Assembly: GCF_002979915.1 (NCBI RefSeq)
Contig: NZ_PCQA01000006.1
Span: 218,226-282,225 of the forward strand
Length of the DNA stretch: 64,000 nucleotides
Origin: Arthrobacter sp. MYb213
Lineage (GTDB): Bacteria > Actinomycetota > Actinomycetes > Actinomycetales > Micrococcaceae
Reading direction: 5' to 3'
A program made the position numbers and the translations under genes. Every line of letters begins with the position of its first letter. The first letter of the stretch is position 1. Shown here in pieces: positions 55,009 through 64,000 of this stretch. A model generated the notes under the pieces. The model did no database searches. It had not been told where the DNA came from and worked only from the letters and a program-made list of their open reading frames with translations.

Positions 55009-57341
55009 GACCCGGGGTTCCGTACGGTGTCGATCGCCCAGAACACCGCTTCCGGGGTCGCCGGAGACGCCAGCGGCACCGACCGCCCCCAGGGGCCGAA
55101 CTCGGCGATGGCCTGGCGCAGCGCCTCACGCACCGAGAAGGCGAGCATCAGTGGCGGTTCGCCCACCGCCTTGGATCCGTACACCGCGCCCTCTTCATGT
55201 GCCTTGTCCAGCAGGTTCACGTTGAACACCTCGGGCATTTCGGAGAAGCTCGGGATCTTGTAGGTGCTGGCCGCTTGGGTGGCAACCCGTCCACGGCCCG
55301 GACCATCGGAGGTATCCCAGCGCAGGTCTTCCAGGGTCAACCAGCCGGTGCCCTGCACAAATCCACCCTCGATCTGCCCCAGATCCACCAGCGGCGAAAG
55401 CGAATCCCCCACGTCATGGACGATGTCTACGCGACGCAGCACGTAGGATCCGTCAAAACTGCTCACCTCAACTTCGCTGGCGGCCACCCCGTAGGAGAAA
55501 TACTTGAACGGACTGCCGGTCATCCGCGCCAGATCCCAGTGCAGTCCCTCGGTGCGGTAGAAGCCGGCGGCCGACAGCTGAATGCGCTGCATGTAGGCCT
55601 CACGTACGACCTCACTCCACTCCAGCTCGTCGCGTTTGCCCAACGCGGTGATCTTGCCCTGGGCAAAACGGATATCTTGCGCCGGGACCCCCAACTTGCC
55701 GGCCGCTACCGCAGCCAACCGGGCCTGGATCTGCTCGCACGCATCCTTCACCGCACCACCGTTCAGGTCGCTGCCCGAACTGGCGGCGGTGGCCGAGGTA
55801 TTGGGCACCTTATCGGTGCGCGTGGGAGCGATGCGCACCTTGGACAGCGGCACGCCCAAGGCGGTGGCGGCCACCTGCAGCATCTTGGTATGCAGGCCCT
55901 GACCCATTTCGGTGCCGCCGTGATTAACCAGCACCGAACCGTCCTTATACACCAGCACCAGCGCGCCACCCTGGTTAAAGGCGGTGAGGTTAAAGGAGAT
56001 GCCGAATTTCACCGGCGTCATCGCCAGCGCCCGCTTGCTGTAGTGATTATCGGCGTTGAACTGGGCAATTTCCGCTTCGCGCCGTGCCACGTCTGCCGAA
56101 TCGAGAACCTGCTGCCAGGCAGCATCAATGCGTTCGGGATGCCTCACCGGCTGGTAGTACGGGGTGTCCTGTCCCGCGGTGTAGAAGTTGCGCCGGCGCA
56201 GTTCCCTGGCCTCCAAGCCCAGTTGCGGGGCCACCCGGCCGAGGATATCTTCCATCACCAGCATGCCCTGCGGACCGCCGAAGCCGCGGAACGCGGTCTG
56301 CGAGGTCTTATGGCATTTGGCCACGCGCCCGTTGACCCGGATATTCGGGATCCAATAGGAATTGTCGATATGGCACATCGCGCGGGTCAGCACCGGCTCG
56401 GACAGGTCCAGGCTCCACCCGCCGTCGGCGGTCAGCTGGGCCTGCAGGGCTAGGATCTTGCCGCCCTGGTCGAACCCGATTTTCCAGGTCGCATAGAATC
56501 CGTGGCGTTTGCCGGTCATGGTCATGTCCAGGTTGCGATCCAGCCGTACCCGCACCGGACGCCCGGTGAGCACCGCGCCCAGGGCCGCCAGCGCGGCGTA
56601 GCCATGGGGCTGCATTTCCTTTCCGCCGAATCCCCCGCCCATGCGCAAAACCTGCACGGTCACCTCGTGGGCGCCGATACCCAACACATGCGAGACGATG
56701 TCCTGGGTCTCGGTGGGATGCTGGGTGGAGCAGTGGACCATAATCTGCCCGCTCTCATCGACCAGGGCCAGCGAGTTCTGGGTTTCCAGGTAGAAGTGCT
56801 CCTGCCCGGCGAACTCGAAGTCGCCCTCGAAAACATGGGTCGCCTGCGCAAAGGCGGCTTGCGGGTCGCCCTTGGCGATCTCGGGCTGGATGCCGTGGAA
56901 GCTGTTGGCCGCGATCGCATCCTTGATGGTGATCAGCGAGTCCAGCGGCTCGTAGTCCACGCGCACCGCCTTGGCCCCGGCCTTGGCCGCTTCCAGGTTT
57001 TCGCCCAGTACCCACGCCACCGGCTGGCCGAAGAACATCACCTCGTGAACCGGGAGCAAGGGTTCGTCATGCTTGGCGCCCTGGTCGTTGACCCCGGGAA
57101 TGTCCTGTGCGGTGATCACCCGGATGACCCCGGGAACCTGCTGCGCCGCGCTGGTATCCAAGCCCAGGATTTTTCCATGCGCGCAGGTGGACTGCACCGG
57201 GTAGGCGTGCAGCACCCCGGTGAGCCGCGCGGCCAGGTCATCGGTATACAGCGCGGTGCCGGTAACGTGCGCGGCCGCGGATTCATGGCGGTGACGCTGG
57301 CCGACCACCGGTGCGTCGGGGCGTTGGGATAGCTGGCTCAT
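55005..57341 (-). CDS. xdhB: Xanthine dehydrogenase, molybdopterin-binding subunit
   Basis: 778 residues of the large molybdenum subunit. RMGGGFGGKEMQ, FRGFGGPQGM and VNHGGTEMGQGLHTKM are the cofactor- and substrate-binding motifs, and KAVGEPPLMLAFSVREA carries the catalytic glutamate (GE). It oxidises hypoxanthine/xanthine to urate with XdhA. Confidence 0.95.
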   Translation of the reverse strand: MSQLSQRPDAPVVGQRHRHESAAAHVTGTALYTDDLAARLTGVLHAYPVQSTCAHGKILGLDTSAAQQVPGVIRVITAQDIPGVNDQGAKHDEPLLPVHEVMFFGQPVAWVLGENLEAAKAGAKAVRVDYEPLDSLITIKDAIAANSFHGIQPEIAKGDPQAAFAQATHVFEGDFEFAGQEHFYLETQNSLALVDESGQIMVHCSTQHPTETQDIVSHVLGIGAHEVTVQVLRMGGGFGGKEMQPHGYAALAALGAVLTGRPVRVRLDRNLDMTMTGKRHGFYATWKIGFDQGGKILALQAQLTADGGWSLDLSEPVLTRAMCHIDNSYWIPNIRVNGRVAKCHKTSQTAFRGFGGPQGMLVMEDILGRVAPQLGLEARELRRRNFYTAGQDTPYYQPVRHPERIDAAWQQVLDSADVARREAEIAQFNADNHYSKRALAMTPVKFGISFNLTAFNQGGALVLVYKDGSVLVNHGGTEMGQGLHTKMLQVAATALGVPLSKVRIAPTRTDKVPNTSATAASSGSDLNGGAVKDACEQIQARLAAVAAGKLGVPAQDIRFAQGKITALGKRDELEWSEVVREAYMQRIQLSAAGFYRTEGLHWDLARMTGSPFKYFSYGVAASEVEVSSFDGSYVLRRVDIVHDVGDSLSPLVDLGQIEGGFVQGTGWLTLEDLRWDTSDGPGRGRVATQAASTYKIPSFSEMPEVFNVNLLDKAHEEGAVYGSKAVGEPPLMLAFSVREALRQAIAEFGPWGRSVPLASPATPEAVFWAIDTVRNPGS

Positions 57342-58843
57342 GAGTTCTGCTCCTGTCCCGCGCCCGAGCGGCGCGCAAGCTGCTGAGCATAGAACCGTTC
57401 AAGTGAGGAGGCCAGCATGGCCTTGCGGTAGTCCGCACTGGCACGGTGGTCATCCATCGGGGTTCCTTCGTGGCCCATGGTGTGCGCCGCGGCCCGGATG
57501 GTTTCCAGGTTCCACGGTTTACCTTCGAGCATGGCTTCGGTTGCCACGGCGCGCAGCGGGGTCGCGGCTACGCCGCCCAGCCCAATCCGCGCCTCGGTGA
57601 TCATGCCGTTCACTACCGTGAGTGCATAGCCGATGGCTACCGAGGAGATGTCGTCGAAGCGCCGCTTGGAAATCTTCTGGAAGCTGGTCAGCGGCGCCAA
57701 CGGCAGCGGGATGCGGATCGCGGTGATCATCTCCCCCGGCTCGCGCACGGTCTGCCGGTAGCCGGTGAAATAGTCCTCCAGCGCCACCACCCGATTGCCG
57801 CGGATGCTGGAAAGCACCAGCTCGGCGTCCAGTGCCAGCAGTGCCGGCGGGGTGTCGCCAATGGGTGAGCCGGTGCCCAGGTTCCCGCCGATACTCGCGC
57901 TATTGCGGATCAGCCGCGAGGCGAACTGCCCGAAGAGCGCGGAGAGCAGCGGAACCTTCCCGGCCAGCTTGCGTTCCAGCTCGCTCAGGGTGCAGCCGGA
58001 TCCGAGTTCCAGGTACCGCTCGTTCCAGTGGATCTGGCGCAGCTCGTGCAGCCGGTCGATGGCCAGCACCGAGCGGGCGCGGGCGCCCTTGATGTTGACC
58101 TCCACACCCCAGTCGGTGCCGCCGGCCACCAGCACGCTCTCTGGTTCGGCGGCCAGGATCTGCAATACCTGGTCCAGGTCCGCAGGACGGCGGAAACGGC
58201 CCAACGCCCCGGTGGGGGTATCGGCGCGCGAGATGTCTGTGGCCACCGGCGCCGGGGCCCGGTGCTGGGTCCGGGCTGCCAGTTGGTCGTCCCCGGCGGG
58301 GTCGCCCAGCGCGTAGGCGGCGTCGCGGATAGGGCGGTATCCGGTGCAGCGGCAGAGATTGCCCGACAATGCGTGCAGGTCGAATCCATTCGGTCCGCAC
58401 TCGTGCGCTCCGCCATCGCCCGCGCTGACTGCGGGGGTGCCGGTTCGCTCGGGACGGTAGTATTCGGCGGCCATGGAGCAGACGAATCCGGGGGTGCAAT
58501 AACCGCACTGGGATCCGCCGCGGTTGGCCATCTCTTCCTGCACCGGATGCAGGTCCGCGACGCTACCCAACCCTTCGGAGGTGATGATTTCCTGACCGTC
58601 GAGCGAGGCGGCCGGCAGCAGGCAAGCGTTCAACGCCGTCCACCTGCTACCTTCCCCATCGCTGCGCGCCACCAGGATCGAGCAGGCGCCGCATTCGCCC
58701 TCGGCACAGCCTTCCTTGCATCCGATCAATTGCTGCCCGCGCAGGAAATCCAGCGCGTTGGTATGTGGTGGCCCGTCGAATTCCCGGACCGTTCCATTGA
58801 CCGTAACCAGGCATTTTGTCTCTTGCGTTGCCTCGGCGCTCAT
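57338..58843 (-). CDS. xdhA: Xanthine dehydrogenase, FeS/FAD small subunit
   Basis: About 500 residues: an N-terminal plant-type [2Fe-2S] cluster (GCKEGCAEGECGACS), a second cluster (CGYCTPGFVCSM ... LCRCTGYRPI), then the FAD domain (VLVAGGTDWGVEVN, IRNSASIGGNLGTGSPIGD). The ATG at 58843 has an AGGAGG site; the longer frame to 58945 is unnecessary. It passes electrons from XdhB to NAD. Confidence 0.94.
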   Translation of the reverse strand: MSAEATQETKCLVTVNGTVREFDGPPHTNALDFLRGQQLIGCKEGCAEGECGACSILVARSDGEGSRWTALNACLLPAASLDGQEIITSEGLGSVADLHPVQEEMANRGGSQCGYCTPGFVCSMAAEYYRPERTGTPAVSAGDGGAHECGPNGFDLHALSGNLCRCTGYRPIRDAAYALGDPAGDDQLAARTQHRAPAPVATDISRADTPTGALGRFRRPADLDQVLQILAAEPESVLVAGGTDWGVEVNIKGARARSVLAIDRLHELRQIHWNERYLELGSGCTLSELERKLAGKVPLLSALFGQFASRLIRNSASIGGNLGTGSPIGDTPPALLALDAELVLSSIRGNRVVALEDYFTGYRQTVREPGEMITAIRIPLPLAPLTSFQKISKRRFDDISSVAIGYALTVVNGMITEARIGLGGVAATPLRAVATEAMLEGKPWNLETIRAAAHTMGHEGTPMDDHRASADYRKAMLASSLERFYAQQLARRSGAGQEQNS

Positions 58844-59115
58844 GCCGCTGACACCTCCTGCGCCCGGGTATCGCCCGGCGCACCATGAATGAATTGGATG
58901 ATGGGTGGGATCTGGCGCCCTGCCGGAGGTTTCAGGCTCGGCCAAGGTGCCGCCGCGTGCTGCGGCGGGGTCAGTCTCCGTGCGCGATCTGGCCCTTGGA
59001 CCAGGCGAGGCATCCGCCCATGATTACCCTCCAGAATTCGGATCATTCATATCCATGCAATCCATCAAAGTGAGCCAGCTCACCGTGGTGGATCCTTACT
59101 ATAGCCCGGATCGAC

Positions 59116-60618
59116 TCAGGCCAGTAGGGCCGTGATGGGACCCCGCGCGAAGTACACCAGGAAGCCCAATGCCACCACCCACAGCAGCGGGTGGATCTTG
59201 GAATATCGCCCGGCAGCGGTGTTCACCACCACCCAGGCGATGAACCCGGCGCCAATGCCGTTGGCGATGGAGTAGGTCAGCGGCATGGTGATCAGGGTGA
59301 GGAATGCCGGCATGGCGCTGGAGAAGCGCTTGAAGTTGATCTCGCGGATCTGCGCGCACATCAAGGTGCCTACCAGCACCAGGGCCGCGGCGGCCACCTC
59401 GATGGGCACCACCGAGGTCAGCGGCGTGAAGAACATCGACCCCAGGAACAGCACCCCGGTGATCACCGAAGCCAGCCCGGTGCGCGCCCCTTCCCCGATG
59501 CCTGCGGCCGAATCCACGTAGACGGTATTGGAGGAGGACGAGCCCATTCCGCCGGCCACCGCGCCCAGCCCCTCGACGACGAACGCGGCCTTCAGCCGCG
59601 GGAAGGTGCCGTCCTTGCGGGCCAGCCCAGCATTCTTGGCCAGGCCGGTCATCGTGCCCATGGCGTCGAAGAAATTCGTGAACACCAGGGTGAAGACCAG
59701 CATCGTGGCAGCCAGCGCGCCGATCCGCCCGAAGGAACCGAACAGGTCGAACTCCCCGGCCAGCGACAAATCCGGCAAGGAGACGATATTGCCCTGGAGT
59801 ACCGGCATATTCAGATGCCAGCCATGCGGGTTATCCGCGCCTCCGGGGCCGATCTTGAACACCAGCTCGGCGAGCATCGCCAGCACCGTGGAGATCACGA
59901 TGCCGATCAGGATCGCGCCCTGCACCCCGCGGGCCACCAGCGCGCCCATGATCAGCAGTCCCACCACAAAAACCATGGTGGGGATCGAGACGATCGACCC
60001 GCTGTCGCCCAGCTGCACCGGAGGCCCGGCGGCGGTACGGGTGACGAAGCCCGAGTCCACGAACCCGATGAAGGTGATGAACAGCCCGATGCCCACCGTG
60101 ATGGCGGCCTTCAGGTCCTTGGGGATGGCCCGGAAGATCGCGGTGCGCACCCCGGTCATCCCGAAGAGCACGATCAGCACGCCGTTGATCACCACCAGCC
60201 CCATGGCCTCGGGCCAGGTGACGTCCTGGATCACCGAGACGGCCAGGAAGGAGTTGATGCCCAGCCCGGCGGCCAGACCGAAGGGCAGGTTGGCGACCAG
60301 CCCAAAAAGGATGGTCATCACCCCGGCGGTCAGTCCGGTCATGGCTCCGACCTGCGCGGCCGGAAGCCAGTTGCCGGCCACATCCACGGGTGCGGCGTCG
60401 GCGCTGAATCCGCCGAGAATCAGCGGGTTGAGGATCACGATGTAGGCCATCGTGAAGAAGGTGACGATCCCGCCGCGCATTTCCCGCGCCAGCGTGGACC
60501 CGCGTTCGGTGATGCTGAAGAACGCATCCAGGATGCTGCCCGGTCCCCGCGGACGGCGCGGCTTGGTACCGCGCTGCGCACCCTTGGGGTCAGCTGGCAA
60601 GCGACTTGTCGTGGTCAT
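59116..60618 (-). CDS. NCS2-family purine permease (AzgA/GhxP-like)
   Basis: 500 residues, about 12-14 helices. MRGGIVTFFTMAYIVILNP, NTVYVDSAAGIGEGARTGLASVITG and FFDAMGTMTGLA are typical of the AzgA-like hypoxanthine/guanine/adenine transporters. Between guanine deaminase and xanthine dehydrogenase genes, it probably imports guanine or hypoxanthine. Confidence 0.92.
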   Translation of the reverse strand: MTTTSRLPADPKGAQRGTKPRRPRGPGSILDAFFSITERGSTLAREMRGGIVTFFTMAYIVILNPLILGGFSADAAPVDVAGNWLPAAQVGAMTGLTAGVMTILFGLVANLPFGLAAGLGINSFLAVSVIQDVTWPEAMGLVVINGVLIVLFGMTGVRTAIFRAIPKDLKAAITVGIGLFITFIGFVDSGFVTRTAAGPPVQLGDSGSIVSIPTMVFVVGLLIMGALVARGVQGAILIGIVISTVLAMLAELVFKIGPGGADNPHGWHLNMPVLQGNIVSLPDLSLAGEFDLFGSFGRIGALAATMLVFTLVFTNFFDAMGTMTGLAKNAGLARKDGTFPRLKAAFVVEGLGAVAGGMGSSSSNTVYVDSAAGIGEGARTGLASVITGVLFLGSMFFTPLTSVVPIEVAAAALVLVGTLMCAQIREINFKRFSSAMPAFLTLITMPLTYSIANGIGAGFIAWVVVNTAAGRYSKIHPLLWVVALGFLVYFARGPITALLA

Positions 60619-60631
60619 GGTCCTGGACCTT

Positions 60632-61117
60632 CTAGTAGTCGGTCCGGGATTCTTGCGAATCCCATGCCTTGAACGGCTTCAGATGCTCATTGCTTTCGGA
60701 CTGGAAGCAGTTCACCGGCATCAGCGAGCGGTTGGATTTAGCCTCGAAGTATTCGTAGAACACCGCGTCATCAAATCCGGCGGCAGCCGCATCATGCCTA
60801 TTGGCCGCGAAGAAGACCTTGCCGATGCGGGCCCACAACGAGGTGGCCAGGCACATCGGGCAGGGTTCGCAGCTGCTGTAGAGCACGCAGCCGCTCAAAT
60901 CGAAGGTCCCCAGCGCAGCGGCTGCGGTGCGGATGGCCACCACTTCGGCGTGCGCCGATGGGTCATTGTTGGCCGTGACGCGGTTGACGCCTTCGAAGGT
61001 CTGGCCGTCAGCCGTGACCACGACGGCGCCAAATGGCCCGCCGGCGTTGTGGACATTTGTGGTGGCAATATCGATGGCCATCGAAAGATAGTCTTGGCCA
61101 GTGGTAGTAACGCTCAT
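60632..61117 (-). CDS. guaD: Guanine deaminase (CDA fold)
   Basis: 161 residues of the cytidine-deaminase superfamily. Zinc ligands are in PSAHAEVVAI (H and catalytic E) and SSCEPCPMCLA (two Cys). The C-terminal FDDAVFYEYF segment is characteristic of guanine deaminases rather than tRNA adenosine deaminases. ATG at 61117 follows GAGGAGCC. It makes xanthine for the XDH encoded downstream; the permease starts 13 bases after its stop. Confidence 0.9.
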   Translation of the reverse strand: MSVTTTGQDYLSMAIDIATTNVHNAGGPFGAVVVTADGQTFEGVNRVTANNDPSAHAEVVAIRTAAAALGTFDLSGCVLYSSCEPCPMCLATSLWARIGKVFFAANRHDAAAAGFDDAVFYEYFEAKSNRSLMPVNCFQSESNEHLKPFKAWDSQESRTDY

Positions 61118-61562
61118 CGCGTGGCTCCTCATGCTTTGGACAAGACCACCGCAGCGCGCTGTTTAGCGCTAACTACCGGTTGCACTTGTCACCTGAAATC
61201 GATCAGTTGCATGCCCGGTAGATAGCGACCCATTCGGTGGGTGCCCGCCATAGACAGCTACGAGATTATCAGTGGATTGTGACGCACGCAACACTTATTT
61301 TGAAATCACTTTTTCGCATCATGAATAAAAAATTGCCGTTTCACCGCTCATCCGGTCTCCCACTAGCTGCGATCCGGGTGGCGTGATCCTTCCCGTCAGC
61401 ACCTCAAATCCCGGAACTAACCGTTTGACTCGACGCTCCGGTTTCCAACACGTTACGGCCGACTATCGGCACATCGATCCCCCGCGTGAATTTAAGTTCC
61501 CTTCGGCGCAACAACCCGAGCATCTAGGCGAAATGCCGGTTTGAGAAGCTCAGAGACATCAA
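61118..61562. other. Divergent promoter region between guaD and the nitrate genes
   Basis: About 440 bases with no gene on either strand. A TTAGCGCTAA palindrome occurs near 61155 and an AT-rich stretch near 61290-61335 may hold promoter elements. No convincing GlnR- or NnaR-type box could be assigned. Confidence 0.5.
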
Positions 61563-62963
61563 GTGTTAGAGAAGGGATCAGGTAACGTGAGCGCACAGCT
61601 AGAAGCATCTGCCACATCGCAGGCACTACAGGTCCAGCCGGGACGCTGGGTCAGCAACTGGACTCCTGAGGATCCAGAATTCTGGAAGCACACCGGGGCG
61701 GCGGTAGCCAGCCAAAACCTCAAGTGGTCTATCTTTGCCGAGTTCCTCGGATTCAGTGTTTGGCAACTTTTCGCCATCGTCGTGGTCTATCTTCCGGTGG
61801 CCGGATTCAGCTACAGCACCACCGAGTTGTTCTGGCTGATCTCCATTCCAAGCCTCGTCGGAGCGACCCTGCGCATCCCCTACACGTTCATGGTTGCCCG
61901 TTTCGGCGGACGCAACTGGACGGTGATTTCCGCGTTGCTCTTGCTGATTCCGACCGGCGGAATTTCCATGGCATTGGCTGATCCGTCCACTGAATTCTGG
62001 ATCATGCTCAGCCTTGCGGCGCTGACCGGCTTCGGCGGCGGAAACTTCGCTTCATCGATGGCTAATATCACCTACTTCTACCCTGCTTCCCGCAAGGGTT
62101 GGGCGTTAGGCCTGAACGCAGCCGGCGGCAACCTTGGAGCGGCGGTCGCCCAACTGCTCGTACCGGTCATTGTCACGGTCTTCGCAGCCGGGGCGTTGCA
62201 ACTTCCGCTAGCAGGTCTGCTCTGGATCCCACTGATTCTGGTGGCCGCGTGGGGTGCGTGGAAGTACATGCACAATCTGACTTCTGCACGCTCAGATATT
62301 CGCGGAGCAGTTGCCTGCCTGAAGGTAAAGCACCTGTGGATCATCTCCGCACTGTACGTGGGAACATTTGGTTCCTTCATCGGATTCTCCGCAGTATTCC
62401 CCAAACTGATCGTTGACACTTTCCCCGAATATGCAGCCTTGCCGCTGGGAACCGCAACCATTACCCTGGCCTTCCTCGGCCCACTGGTCGCTTCCCTGGC
62501 CCGTCCATACGGTGGCAAGATCGCTGACAAACTCGGCGGTGCACGCATCACGGTGGCAACCTTCGCGGCCATGGCCTTGATTACCTGTGCGCTAGTGCTC
62601 AGCCTGCCGCGGGCGAACTTCTGGATTTTCCTCTTCTTATTCTTACTGCTCTTCACCGCAAGCGGCATCGGCAATGGGTCGACCTATCGCATGATCCCGG
62701 CAGTTTTTGCCCTGAGCGACGAGGGAAAACAGGCAGGCCAGGTAGATTCTTCCCGCAAGGCTGCCGCAGCCCTCGGTTTGATCTCAGCCATCGGCGCCTA
62801 TGGCGGCTTCCTAATTCCCCAGGCCTTGGGCCTGTCTATATCAAGCACCGGCGCCTACACCGCGGCATTTATCATCTTCATCGCTGTCTACCTGCTGCTC
62901 ATGGTCACTGCATGGTTCACCTATGCCCGCTCAGGCAGCCGATTCGCCAAGCACGGAGTCTAA
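61563..62963 (+). CDS. narK: NarK-type nitrate/nitrite MFS transporter
   Basis: About 460 residues with 12 helices. The nitrate signature-like segment GFGGGNFASSMANITYFYP and the second ASGIGNGSTYRMIPAVF are characteristic of the NNP family, with the substrate-binding Arg in helix 2 (TLRIPYTF). GTG at 61563 or 61587 could start translation. It lies 1 base from a nitrate reductase gene, so nitrate uptake for assimilation is likely. Confidence 0.92.
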   Translation: MLEKGSGNVSAQLEASATSQALQVQPGRWVSNWTPEDPEFWKHTGAAVASQNLKWSIFAEFLGFSVWQLFAIVVVYLPVAGFSYSTTELFWLISIPSLVGATLRIPYTFMVARFGGRNWTVISALLLLIPTGGISMALADPSTEFWIMLSLAALTGFGGGNFASSMANITYFYPASRKGWALGLNAAGGNLGAAVAQLLVPVIVTVFAAGALQLPLAGLLWIPLILVAAWGAWKYMHNLTSARSDIRGAVACLKVKHLWIISALYVGTFGSFIGFSAVFPKLIVDTFPEYAALPLGTATITLAFLGPLVASLARPYGGKIADKLGGARITVATFAAMALITCALVLSLPRANFWIFLFLFLLLFTASGIGNGSTYRMIPAVFALSDEGKQAGQVDSSRKAAAALGLISAIGAYGGFLIPQALGLSISSTGAYTAAFIIFIAVYLLLMVTAWFTYARSGSRFAKHGV

Positions 62964-62964
62964 G

Positions 62965-64000
62965 ATGACCGCCACACACTGTCCCTACTGCGCCCTGCAG
63001 TGCGGCATCACCCTTGAACCGAACTTGCAGGAAAACAGCCCGGAACCCGTGAGCCTAACGGGCCGCGACTTTGAAACCAATGGAGGGGCGCTGTGCCGAA
63101 AAGGATATAGCGCCGCCAAGCTGCTGGCTCACCCCGAACGCCTGCAGGCACCCCTGCTTCGCCAGGCCGACGGAAACTTTGCCCAGATCAGCTGGGAGCA
63201 GGCGCTGGATCTAGTTGCCCAGAAGGCGCTGAACATCCGTGCTGAATCCGGAGCCGACGCACTAGCGGTCTTCGGCTCCGGCTCATTGACCAATGAAAAG
63301 GCCTACCAGCTAGGCAAGTTCGCACGGCTGGCCTTGGGCACCTCGCGCATCGACTACAACGGCCGATTCTGCATGTCCTCGGCTGCCGCCGGCACCAACC
63401 GCGCCTTTGGCTTGGACCGGGGCCTGCCCTTCCCGCTAGCCGATCTGGATGGGGCCGGGATGATCCTGATGCTCGGTTCCAACGTGGCCGATACGATGCC
63501 TCCCTTTGTCCGGCATTTGGCCGGGGCCCGGGAAAACGGCGGCCTGATCGTAGTTGATCCGCGGCGTTCTGCAACAGCCAAACTCTGTGCCGATAATGCT
63601 GGCTGGCACCTGCAGCCAACCCCGGCCACCGATCTTCCGCTCCTGCTGGGTTTGGCTCACGTGCTGGTGACCGAGTCCCTGGCCGATACCGGCTATTTAG
63701 CCGCCCGCACCAACGGTTTCGACTCACTGAGAACTTCACTGGCTGGCTGGTGGCCGGAACGAACTGCCCAGGTCACCGGCGTCCCTGCCGAACAGATTCG
63801 GCACACCGCCAGAGCTCTGGCCCAAGCGGCCAGCGAGGCGAAGGCCGGCGGCAAGCCGGTCTACATACTCACCGGCCGCGGCATTGAACAGCATTCCAAC
63901 GGCACCGATACGGTCACCGCCGCGATCAACCTCGCGTTGCTGCTCGGCTTGCCCGGAACCGTCGCCGGCGGCTACGGCACCATCACCGGCCAGGGCAATG
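62965..64000 (+). CDS. Assimilatory nitrate reductase, molybdopterin subunit (3' end outside window)
   Basis: The first 345 codons of a molybdopterin oxidoreductase. The N-terminal [4Fe-4S] motif CPYCALQCGI with a later ALCRKG cysteine, the RIDYNGRFCMSSAAAGTNRAFG segment and IVVDPRRSATA match NasA/NarB-type assimilatory nitrate reductases. It is directly behind narK and no twin-arginine signal is present, so it is cytoplasmic. The gene continues past the window edge. Confidence 0.9.
   Translation, partial: MTATHCPYCALQCGITLEPNLQENSPEPVSLTGRDFETNGGALCRKGYSAAKLLAHPERLQAPLLRQADGNFAQISWEQALDLVAQKALNIRAESGADALAVFGSGSLTNEKAYQLGKFARLALGTSRIDYNGRFCMSSAAAGTNRAFGLDRGLPFPLADLDGAGMILMLGSNVADTMPPFVRHLAGARENGGLIVVDPRRSATAKLCADNAGWHLQPTPATDLPLLLGLAHVLVTESLADTGYLAARTNGFDSLRTSLAGWWPERTAQVTGVPAEQIRHTARALAQAASEAKAGGKPVYILTGRGIEQHSNGTDTVTAAINLALLLGLPGTVAGGYGTITGQGN

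Noticed and set aside
55197..56453. 418-codon plus-strand ORF
   Set aside because: Antisense to xdhB; composition is that of a shadow frame.
59191..60672. 493-codon plus-strand ORF
   Set aside because: It is antisense to the purine permease gene; the His/Gly/Arg-rich product is typical of a mirror frame in GC-rich DNA.

Overview
The window looks like chromosomal DNA of a high-GC Gram-positive bacterium, most likely a Micrococcaceae member (Arthrobacter/Glutamicibacter type). This is an inference from gene content and codon style: DUF222-HNH protein, actinobacterial four-helix 'phage holin' family protein, WXG100-like secretion pair, heteromeric 2-oxoacid dehydrogenase next to a HisC-like aminotransferase, GC-rich third codon positions and many 4-bp ATGA/GTGA start-stop overlaps. 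No rRNA, tRNA, CRISPR array, intact insertion sequence or integrase was recognised.

Layout. 1-1.4 kb: end of a fused dipeptide-type ABC ATPase. 1.4-2.7 kb: a Phd/RelE-like toxin-antitoxin module between two copies of a 28-bp direct repeat that repeats the ABC gene's 3' end. 2.7-9.4 kb: acyl-CoA ligase, EamA exporter with divergent LysR regulator, NERD-helicase, D-amino-acid lyase. 9.4-12.9 kb: IclR regulator divergent from a 3-oxoacid CoA-transferase/thiolase operon (acetoacetate use). 12.9-15.0 kb: an overlapping operon of three unrelated phosphatases. 15.3-16.2 kb: FabH-type ketoacyl synthase.

16.2-24.3 kb is visibly more AT-rich than its surroundings and carries what I consider the main discovery: a compact, apparently undescribed RiPP-type gene cluster. 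A 40-codon peptide gene (17498-17620; acidic N-terminal half, Arg-containing C-terminal part ending QLRARMDVGH) is followed, after an intergenic hairpin, by two JmjC/cupin oxygenase-like genes, an arginase-superfamily enzyme with an N-terminal extension, an MFS exporter, an RsgA-like ribosome GTPase and a third JmjC/cupin gene, nearly all coupled by overlapping stops and starts. The inferred logic is Arg-to-ornithine conversion plus side-chain hydroxylation of a small peptide, export by the MFS protein and possible self-protection at the 30S ribosome by the RsgA paralogue. The 3' end of the last gene is tandemly duplicated and decayed at the cluster's right edge.

24.3-29.1 kb: asparagine/aspartate utilisation (GntR regulator, asparaginase, aspartase, asparagine permease). 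29.1-36.2 kb: lipoprotein, S9 peptidase, two large membrane proteins of unknown function. 36.3-41.1 kb: branched-chain-type 2-oxoacid dehydrogenase (E2, E1 beta, E1 alpha) and an aromatic/histidinol-phosphate aminotransferase. 41.2-45.7 kb: holin-family membrane protein, DUF222-HNH protein, and a WXG100-like protein with a cutinase/lipase-like partner that may be a type VII secretion effector pair. 45.8-54 kb: purB, hypothetical protein, probable S-methylmethionine permease and homocysteine methyltransferase, two CBS/CorC membrane proteins. 54.2-61.1 kb: purine catabolism (xdhC, xdhB, xdhA, purine permease, guanine deaminase, all on the minus strand). 61.6-64 kb: nitrate transporter followed by the start of an assimilatory nitrate reductase that runs off the window.
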